Origin: Tumulicola sp039922955
GTDB lineage: Bacteria; Vulcanimicrobiota; Vulcanimicrobiia; Vulcanimicrobiales; Vulcanimicrobiaceae
Assembly (NCBI GenBank): GCA_039922955.1
Contig: JBDTDR010000205.1
Span: 1 to 10,546 of the forward strand
Direction of reading: 5' to 3'
Length of the DNA: 10,546 nt
How positions within the stretch are numbered: the first letter of the stretch is position 1; every line of letters starts with the position of its first letter. The notes under the pieces are model-generated. The model did not search any database. It saw only the letters and a program-made list of their open reading frames with translations, and had not been told where the DNA came from. Positions 6,076-10,546 of the stretch are shown here, piece by piece. The position numbers and the translations under genes were made by a program.

Positions 6076-6090
6076 CTTTGTATCACAAAG
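6076..6090. promoter_or_regulatory. Operator-like palindrome 2 upstream of creD-like gene
   Basis: CTTTGT-ATC-ACAAAG is a perfect 6-3-6 inverted repeat. Its centre (6083) lies 22 bp, about two helical turns, from the centre of palindrome 1 (6061), so two dimers could bind the same DNA face. No regulator gene adjoins the creD-like gene in this window. Confidence 0.62.
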
Positions 6091-6159
6091 CAACTCGCTC
6101 CGCAAGCTTTCCGCCCGATCGGTACTAGTGCGGCGCCCCAAACGGTGCGGCCCTGTAGC

Positions 6160-6576
6160 CTACGATTCCCAAAGGAGTTGCATCGTGCGGGCGGCGTCCC
6201 GTAAGCGATCGTCGCGCGTCATAAGCGGTCGCTTCGCCCGCACGGCAAGTTCGAGGTACGCAGCGTCGTAGGCGCTCAGGTCGAAGCGTTCCGCTAAAGC
6301 AAAGCCGGTCTTAAACGCGGCGCCGGCTTCCGCCGCATCGACGGTAAGCTTCAGCCTGTCGAGGTCGTCGAACCGAGCTTCTACTACCGCGCGCGTGAGC
6401 CGCTTTCTCCGAACTGCCTGCAGCAGCGCGTTCTGTACTTCCAGCCGGAAAAGCGTCGGAACAAGCGCGCCGGACGTCGCGACCGAGCGCGCCATAGCGC
6501 GTGCCAAATCGTCGAGTTCGTCTTCAAAGAACCACGCGAGCGCTGCCGACGCGTCGAGTACCGCGCCGTCGCTAAT
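6160..6576 (-). CDS. VapC-like PIN-domain toxin, ATT start proposed
   Basis: A PIN-fold ribonuclease toxin of a VapBC-type system, acting on cytoplasmic RNA with Mg2+ held by acidic residues. Starting at ATT 6576 it has 138 aa and keeps the catalytic set: D8 in VLDASAALAWF, E46 in FRLEVQNALL, D104 in LSAYDAAYLELA and D122 in LMTRDDRL. No ATG, GTG or TTG occurs between the in-frame TGA upstream and TTG 6507, and starting at 6507 would delete the first catalytic Asp. ATT shares one base with the antitoxin's TAG (ATTAG), and GAGG lies about nine bases upstream, so coupled initiation at a rare ATT is plausible. Otherwise a small indel has destroyed the normal start. The antitoxin gene lies directly upstream. 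Confidence 0.75.
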   Translation of the reverse strand: MSDGAVLDASAALAWFFEDELDDLARAMARSVATSGALVPTLFRLEVQNALLQAVRRKRLTRAVVEARFDDLDRLKLTVDAAEAGAAFKTGFALAERFDLSAYDAAYLELAVRAKRPLMTRDDRLRDAARTMQLLWES

Positions 6577-6805
6577 GACGGCGACCCTCGTCGATCAGTT
6601 CTCTAACCGTGAGTCCCTTCAACTTCGCGCGCGTTGAGAGAATCCGGTCCATTGCCTCGCGGGCCTGAGCGCCGCGGCCGGGAACCGGCCCGATCTGGGC
6701 GACCGGCGCCCCATTACGCGTTATGGTGATCGTCTGACCTTCACGAGCCTCTTCGATCAGTGCCGAGAAGTGAGTTTTTGCCTCAAATATGCCAACCGTC
6801 TTCAT
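6572..6805 (-). CDS. Phd/YefM-family antitoxin of VapBC-type pair
   Basis: A 77-aa antitoxin that should bind the PIN toxin through its C-terminal tail and repress its own promoter through its N-terminal domain. MKTVGIFEAKTHFSALIEEA with GQTITITRNGAPVAQIGPV is the standard Phd/YefM N-domain, and the C-terminal half (REAMDRILSTRAKLKG onward) is the usual charged helical tail. It starts at ATG 6805. No Shine-Dalgarno precedes it: instead a TAGAAT hexamer ends six bases before the ATG, which predicts a leaderless mRNA. The toxin frame begins at the stop codon. The family assignment is strong and the length is normal. Confidence 0.87.
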   Translation of the reverse strand: MKTVGIFEAKTHFSALIEEAREGQTITITRNGAPVAQIGPVPGRGAQAREAMDRILSTRAKLKGLTVRELIDEGRRH

Positions 6806-6811
6806 GCCGCG

Positions 6812-6841
6812 ATTCTAGCACGAATACGACTAGTTGACTAG
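6812..6841 (-). promoter_or_regulatory. Leaderless-type promoter and palindromic operator of vapBC-like operon
   Basis: On the minus strand an extended -10 (TGCTAGAAT, hexamer at 6817-6812) is 17 bp from a 4/6 -35 match TAGTCA (6840-6835). Six bases separate the -10 from the ATG at 6805, so transcription would begin at the start codon. A perfect palindrome CTAGT-TG-ACTAG (6830-6841) covers the -35, where an autoregulating antitoxin would be expected to bind. Confidence 0.55.
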
Positions 6842-6979
6842 CATGAGTCTGACCCCGGTGGCCTGTTGCGAAGCTTCGCTCGAGCCGCGGAGGTAGGTAC
6901 TGTTTGTCCGGCGCGCGGCAACCAAAGCCTCGAGTGCCTCGTCATCCCGAGCGTCAATTTCGGCCTGCAACCGTTCCAT
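6830..6979 (-). CDS. Possible small protein, 49 aa, unrecognised
   Basis: From ATG 6979 to TAG at 6830 there is a 49-aa frame whose first half (MERLQAEIDARDDEALEALV) has the acidic, helical look of a real protein. A GGAGGG lies only three bases before the ATG, which is tight. It follows the second serine hydrolase by 26 bp on the same strand and could be translated from its mRNA. Its end overlaps the vapBC-like promoter. It may instead be the tail of a decayed gene. I recognise no family. Confidence 0.27.
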   Translation of the reverse strand: MERLQAEIDARDDEALEALVAARRTNSTYLRGSSEASQQATGVRLMLVN

Positions 6980-7005
6980 CTGCCCTCCGACCTCGTGCGC
7001 CTTCT

Positions 7006-8115
7006 CTATAGTCCTCCTCCGCTCGACAGCGGAGCGTTGTTGGGCGTCATGATTCGCGCGATATCGCGGAACATGGCGTTCGCGACCCCCGGCTCGGGTT
7101 TGTTCGCTTGGACGTCGATCCACGCGACGATAAACACTCCCGTTTTCGGAAAGTAGAAGTTCGCCGTGTTGTAGCCCGCCAGCCCGCCGGTGTAGCCGTA
7201 CCATCCTTTGGTGCAACCGAGCGCGAGCCCGAAACCCACATCGGCAACGCCCGTCGGGATACAGTTCATGAGCGCCCGATGGGTTGCCGGCGCGCTCGTC
7301 TTTCCCGACACGTAGAGCTCGATCCAGCGTTTCATATCCGCCATGTCGGAGACCATCGCGCCCGCCGCTCCCATGAGCGAGACCGGAATCGTATTGCTGA
7401 CGTCTTTCCAATTGCGGCGGTCGTCGAGACCGTAGCCGTGGGCCCACGGATCCGGCATCGCCATCGTCTCGGGATAGCTCGTGTGCGTCAGGCCAAAGGG
7501 CACGAGGAACCGCTTGCGGATTTGATCGCCGACGCTGTCGTGCGTGACGTTCTCGATAATCAGCCCGAGGATGAGGTAGCCGGTGTTGGTGTAGTGATAC
7601 GCTTTGTTCGGTGCAAAATACGGCTTTTGCGCGACCGCCCAGCGAATTATCGTGTGGGGATCGAAGGTCGCCTGTGGGGAGGGGTTCACGCGTCCGAACT
7701 GCGGCGTTTCGTACGCCTCGAACAGCCCGCTGCGCATGTCGCAAAGCTCGCGGATCGTGATGTTGGTGGCGTTCGGAATCGTTACGCCGGGGTTAAAGCA
7801 GCTAATCGGTTCGTCGAGGTTGAGTTTCTTCTCGTCAACCAGTTGCAGAATGACCGCGACGACGAAGGTTTTGGTGTTGCTTCCGATTCGAAAGTGGTCG
7901 GCCGCCGTCAACGAGCGGCGCGCGGCGATATCCGCGTAGCCGAAGGGGCGAATAAAGCTGTGGCCGGCGGCGTCCCAAACGCCGACAAGCACTCCCGGCA
8001 CCGGCGTACGGCCGCCGTAGACCTTGCGGTCTTTCTCGACCGCCGCCACGATCGCGTTACGTACCGTCGGATTCTCTACCGACGGTCCGCTCGAAGCGGC
8101 GGGGGCGTATCGCAC
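7006..8115 (-). CDS. Second serine beta-lactamase/DD-peptidase-family protein, signal peptide missing
   Basis: A paralog of the 3637-4782 product, in opposite orientation, with the same architecture. The best visible start is GTG 8115, giving 369 aa. Catalytic motifs are S79-N-T-K82, Y175-T-N177 and Y308-T-G. Long shared blocks include FRIGSNTKTFV, LQLVDEKKL, GWYGYTGG and VANAMFRDIARIMTPNN. Unlike its paralog it has no hydrophobic leader: the frame upstream to the TAG at 8160 holds no start codon and no signal-like sequence, and the other minus-strand frames do not supply one. Cys285 and Cys301 match the paralog's pair, as expected for an exported protein, so the 5' end appears to have been lost, or export uses another route. 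The gene ends in a Ser-Gly-Gly-Gly-Leu tail. Enzyme family is certain, activity doubtful. Confidence 0.85.
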   Translation of the reverse strand: MRYAPAASSGPSVENPTVRNAIVAAVEKDRKVYGGRTPVPGVLVGVWDAAGHSFIRPFGYADIAARRSLTAADHFRIGSNTKTFVVAVILQLVDEKKLNLDEPISCFNPGVTIPNATNITIRELCDMRSGLFEAYETPQFGRVNPSPQATFDPHTIIRWAVAQKPYFAPNKAYHYTNTGYLILGLIIENVTHDSVGDQIRKRFLVPFGLTHTSYPETMAMPDPWAHGYGLDDRRNWKDVSNTIPVSLMGAAGAMVSDMADMKRWIELYVSGKTSAPATHRALMNCIPTGVADVGFGLALGCTKGWYGYTGGLAGYNTANFYFPKTGVFIVAWIDVQANKPEPGVANAMFRDIARIMTPNNAPLSSGGGL

Positions 8116-8149
8116 GGGGGGCGACGCGCTTAATTTCGCGGCACGCGTG

Positions 8150-8172
8150 GCGGCGGTCTAGCGGGCCGCCGC
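8150..8172. repeat. GC-rich hairpin between divergent genes
   Basis: GCGGCGG (8150-8156) and CCGCCGC (8166-8172) form a perfect 7-bp stem with a nine-base loop in the 96-bp gap between the second serine hydrolase and the divergent PDZ membrane protein. It could be an operator or a leader hairpin of the 8212 transcript. No T-run follows. No convincing promoter hexamers are visible here. Confidence 0.35.
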
Positions 8173-8211
8173 AAGAGGGGCGCGCGCGCGAAGCGACGCA
8201 GGGTAGCGGCT

Positions 8212-9939
8212 ATGCGTCGGAACCTTTCACGTGGACTGCTGACCTTCGTAACGCTGCTCGTGGCGGCGGTTTACTACTTGCCGATCGGGCACGTCGACTT
8301 CGCCGAGACCTGGGGCGAAGGGACGTTCGGCCTGACGCTGCAGACGCGCGGCAGCGGCGTCGAAAGCGTCGTGTCCGGGTCGCCGGCCGATCGCGCCGGC
8401 ATACGCCCCGGCGACAGGCTTCTCGACAAGGGGGATCCCACACTTGGCTCGCGCCTACGCGCGCCGTATTCGGGCGACCGCAAGACGCTGACGTTCGAGC
8501 GCGGCGCAACGCCGTATACCGTGGTGGTGACGGCAATCCCGACTCCGAGCTTCGGCTTGTGGCAGCGTTTGGGCGGGGTGCTGGCCTACATTCCGCCGAC
8601 CGTCTTCTTGATCGTCGCGTTTCTGCTCGCGTTCCTGCGGCCCTCGGTGATGTCGTGGTCGTTCTATGTCTTTGCGGTCGGGTATTTCGGCACGAGTCCG
8701 GTTTTCATGTACTGGGCGCACGTGCTGCCGGCGGCGCCCTTCGTCGTGCTGACGTTCGTGCTGAGCACGATCTTCGGTGCCTGGAGCGTTCTGCCGTTGC
8801 TTCCGTTCGTGCTGCGTTTTCCCAACGGCGACGTGTTGGGATGGCGCAGGAAGATCGATGCTTTGGTGTGGCTGTTTCTCGCGTTCGCATTCGCAGCCTG
8901 CGTTCTCGAGTGGCGCGACTACATGGCGGACGGCGGGCTTCCGGCGTGGGATTTCGTGCCCAGCACGATCGTCCCGCTGGCGACGTTTCTGTTCGCCGCC
9001 CTGATCGTCGCCAAAAACGTGGCCGTGGCGACCCCGCGCGATCGGCAGCGCTGGGGATTTCTTGCAATCGGGACGATCGCGTCCTTCTTGGCCTACGCGA
9101 TCTATTTCGTGCCGGGCGTGCCGTTTGCCGTGGGGCAGGTGGCAGGGTTTGCGGTCGTGCTGATGCCGATTTGCATCGCGTATGCCGTCTTTCGGTTGCG
9201 CGTTCTCGACGTCAACTTCGTGCTCAGCCGGGCGCTCGTGTACGGCCTCTTATCGCTGATCGTGGTAGCGTTCGTGTCGATCCTCGACTGGCTGCTGTCG
9301 CGCGCGATCGCCGAAGAACGCCTCGCGCTCGGTTTGGAACTGGCGGCGACGATTGCAGTCGGCTTTCTGTTGGACCGCATCAACCGCGTGGTCGAACGAA
9401 TCGTCGAATCGATATTCTTTCGGCGCCGCCGGTTGGCCGAAAGCTACCTGCGCCGGGCCGCGTCGGCGCTGCCTTATGCGACCGACGAGAGCGCCATCGC
9501 CGAGGGACTGGTGCAGGTTCCGGTCGACGCACTCGATCTTGCGGGGGCCGCGCTCTATCGCCGATCCGATAGCGGAGCGCGCTTCGAAGGCATGGCAACG
9601 GCGCACCAAACGCTGGTGGCGCCCGCAGGGTTCGACGCTAACCATCTGCTCGTGCGGTTACTGATGGCCGGCGAGAAGAACGTTTGGCTCGACGAGCTTC
9701 GCACGTATCTCGACGCGGACAACGCGGACATTTACACGCTGGCGGTGCCGGTTCTGGTACGCCACGAACTCGTCTGTTTCACGCTGTACGGCGCGCATTC
9801 CAACGGCGCGCAGTTCGATCCGGAAGAAGTCGTGCTGCTCGAGGAACTCGCCCGCGAAGCCTCTCGCGCCTTCGATCACGTCGAGGCCGTCCGCGTGCGC
9901 GCGCGGTACGCGCACCTGACGACTGCGGCCCGCGCGTAA
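8212..9939 (+). CDS. PDZ, multi-TM, GAF-like membrane sensor lacking a kinase domain
   Basis: A 575-aa membrane protein resembling the input half of ComP-type histidine kinases. It begins with a membrane anchor (about 9-25), then a PDZ-like domain at about 37-108 with the ligand-groove and loop signature VVSGSPADRAGIRPGDRLL. About eight further hydrophobic segments lie between 120 and 395. The FRLRVLDVNFVLSRALVYGL segment (327-346) and the later RINRVVERIVESIFFRRRR (389-407) are typical of the linker leading to GAF and kinase parts in that group. Residues about 410-565 look GAF-like. The protein stops there: no phospho-acceptor His box or ATPase N/G boxes follow in any frame. The start has AGGG eight bases upstream. 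It could be a degraded kinase, a signalling adaptor, or work with a separate kinase. Divergent from the second serine hydrolase. Confidence 0.72.
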   Translation: MRRNLSRGLLTFVTLLVAAVYYLPIGHVDFAETWGEGTFGLTLQTRGSGVESVVSGSPADRAGIRPGDRLLDKGDPTLGSRLRAPYSGDRKTLTFERGATPYTVVVTAIPTPSFGLWQRLGGVLAYIPPTVFLIVAFLLAFLRPSVMSWSFYVFAVGYFGTSPVFMYWAHVLPAAPFVVLTFVLSTIFGAWSVLPLLPFVLRFPNGDVLGWRRKIDALVWLFLAFAFAACVLEWRDYMADGGLPAWDFVPSTIVPLATFLFAALIVAKNVAVATPRDRQRWGFLAIGTIASFLAYAIYFVPGVPFAVGQVAGFAVVLMPICIAYAVFRLRVLDVNFVLSRALVYGLLSLIVVAFVSILDWLLSRAIAEERLALGLELAATIAVGFLLDRINRVVERIVESIFFRRRRLAESYLRRAASALPYATDESAIAEGLVQVPVDALDLAGAALYRRSDSGARFEGMATAHQTLVAPAGFDANHLLVRLLMAGEKNVWLDELRTYLDADNADIYTLAVPVLVRHELVCFTLYGAHSNGAQFDPEEVVLLEELAREASRAFDHVEAVRVRARYAHLTTAARA

Positions 9940-10325
9940 GCGCCGCCGTTAAGCCCATAAGCGTGGCCGTCAACGAACTCGTGCTTTCCAAGTTGACGCT
10001 GCTCCCAGGCGGGGAACTTGGCTTGCGTTAGCGGCTCACGCGCCACCGCACGCCGTCCAAGCGACGGGCGGAGCCTTCACCGTTCGCAACACCGATCCGC
10101 GCGTACACGCGGCCAAAGATACCGGCAGAAGCGTTATGAGAATCACGTTGCGCACCGCATCCGCGTACCGAATGTGCAAACGTGCGGCAATCACCATCAC
10201 CATCGTCACGTCGGGAGTGCTTCAAAAGTGAAAGACGCTCCCCTCCTGTTGCCGCGACGCGATTCCGGCAGCCCGACCGCGGCGCTGGGCGGGATATCGG
10301 CGCTCGACCATTGTAAGGAAGGCAA
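9940..10325. other. 386-bp stretch without a supportable gene
   Basis: Open frames here are short and lack family features. One plus-strand frame around 10028-10230 reads through a plausible-looking segment (GGAFTVRNTDPRVHAAKD) but has no good start and no known relatives, so it could be a gene remnant. No strong terminator follows the sensor gene. The end of the stretch carries AAGGAAGG (10315-10322), the ribosome site of the next gene. No convincing -10/-35 pair is seen. Confidence 0.5.
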
Positions 10326-10546
10326 ATGTACCGACTACACGTTGCGTGTTTTCTAGCCGCCGCCCTGATCGCGCTGAGCACGGCTTCGTCCGCTGCCGCT
10401 CGGCCCAGCGCTGCAGCAACCTTGACAACCGCCCTGCAGAACGCCCTCGACACCTACGTTTCGACGCGGGCGAAACCCGAGCACATCTCCGCCGCGTCGT
10501 TGAGCATCAGCCTAAAAGGCGCGAGCCAAAACATCAACCTCGCGGC
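10326..10546 (+). CDS. Exported protein, 5' part only; possibly a third serine hydrolase
   Basis: ATG 10326 is preceded by a strong AAGGAAGG. The 73 codons present encode a signal peptide (MYRL, hydrophobic 6-17, small residues to about 25), then LTTALQNALDTYVSTRAKPE and ISAASLSISLKGASQNINLA. A helix followed by a beta strand of the form xxxGxxxxIxxxGxxxxxxxAAG is how beta-lactamase/DD-peptidase family proteins begin after the leader, and two such genes lie in this window. The active-site motifs would lie beyond the edge, so this is inference. That it is a real exported protein is well supported. Confidence 0.6.
   Translation, partial: MYRLHVACFLAAALIALSTASSAAARPSAAATLTTALQNALDTYVSTRAKPEHISAASLSISLKGASQNINLA

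Noticed and set aside
7108..8133. 341-codon plus-strand frame opposite the second serine hydrolase
   Set aside because: Shadow frame: the opposite strand carries all the catalytic motifs.
8559..9572. 337-codon frame inside the sensor gene
   Set aside because: Arg/Gly/Ala-rich shadow; the overlapping frame has PDZ, TM and GAF-like features.
10185..10215. ATCACC-like short tandem repeat
   Set aside because: Only two to three imperfect units; no array or known element.
10028..10453. 141-codon minus-strand frame near the right edge
   Set aside because: It overlaps antisense the signal-peptide gene with a strong ribosome site and has no recognisable features.
1..10546. CRISPR array, tRNA, rRNA or riboswitch
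   Set aside because: No regularly spaced repeats, cloverleaf, rRNA-like or known aptamer sequence was found on reading both strands.

Overview
The window is GC-rich bacterial DNA with compact gene spacing and debris of mobile DNA. No rRNA, tRNA or universal marker is present, so the host cannot be fixed. The base composition, many exported serine hydrolases, a leaderless-type promoter and conserved orphan proteins would fit an uncultivated soil lineage (for example Eremiobacterota/WPS-2 or Dormibacterota), but this is only a guess.

Left part (1-1712) is an accessory patch. It holds a HigBA-like toxin-antitoxin pair on the minus strand (antitoxin cut by the window edge), an XRE-type regulator whose 5' end looks frameshifted, and a broken IS3-type transposase orfA remnant. 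An exact 30-bp direct repeat (31-60 and 1355-1384) links the antitoxin's tail to the start of the transposase remnant.

Centre (1713-6013): two conserved but uncharacterised proteins are divergently transcribed (1713-2855 minus, 3029-3640 plus). The second overlaps by ATGA a secreted serine beta-lactamase/DD-peptidase-family protein (3637-4782). That gene converges, with a single-base gap inside a near-perfect palindrome, on a CreD-like inner-membrane protein (4784-6013 minus). Upstream of the creD-like gene lie two tandem CTTTG...CAAAG inverted repeats 22 bp apart, which look like operators for a regulator not in the window.

Right part (6160-10546): a VapBC module (Phd/YefM antitoxin plus PIN toxin) follows, with a leaderless-type promoter and no canonical toxin start codon. 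Next comes a second serine hydrolase, paralogous to the first but in inverted orientation and apparently lacking its signal peptide. A divergent membrane protein has PDZ, multi-TM and GAF-like parts resembling the sensor half of a ComP-type histidine kinase, but no kinase. A 386-bp stretch without a clear gene precedes the 5' end of another exported protein, possibly a third serine hydrolase.

The most coherent theme is cell envelope: two or three penicillin-recognising serine hydrolases, a CreD-like membrane protein and a membrane sensor lie together, interrupted by toxin-antitoxin modules. CreD is tied to beta-lactam/peptidoglycan stress in Proteobacteria, so a local envelope-stress function is a reasonable hypothesis, not a demonstrated system.
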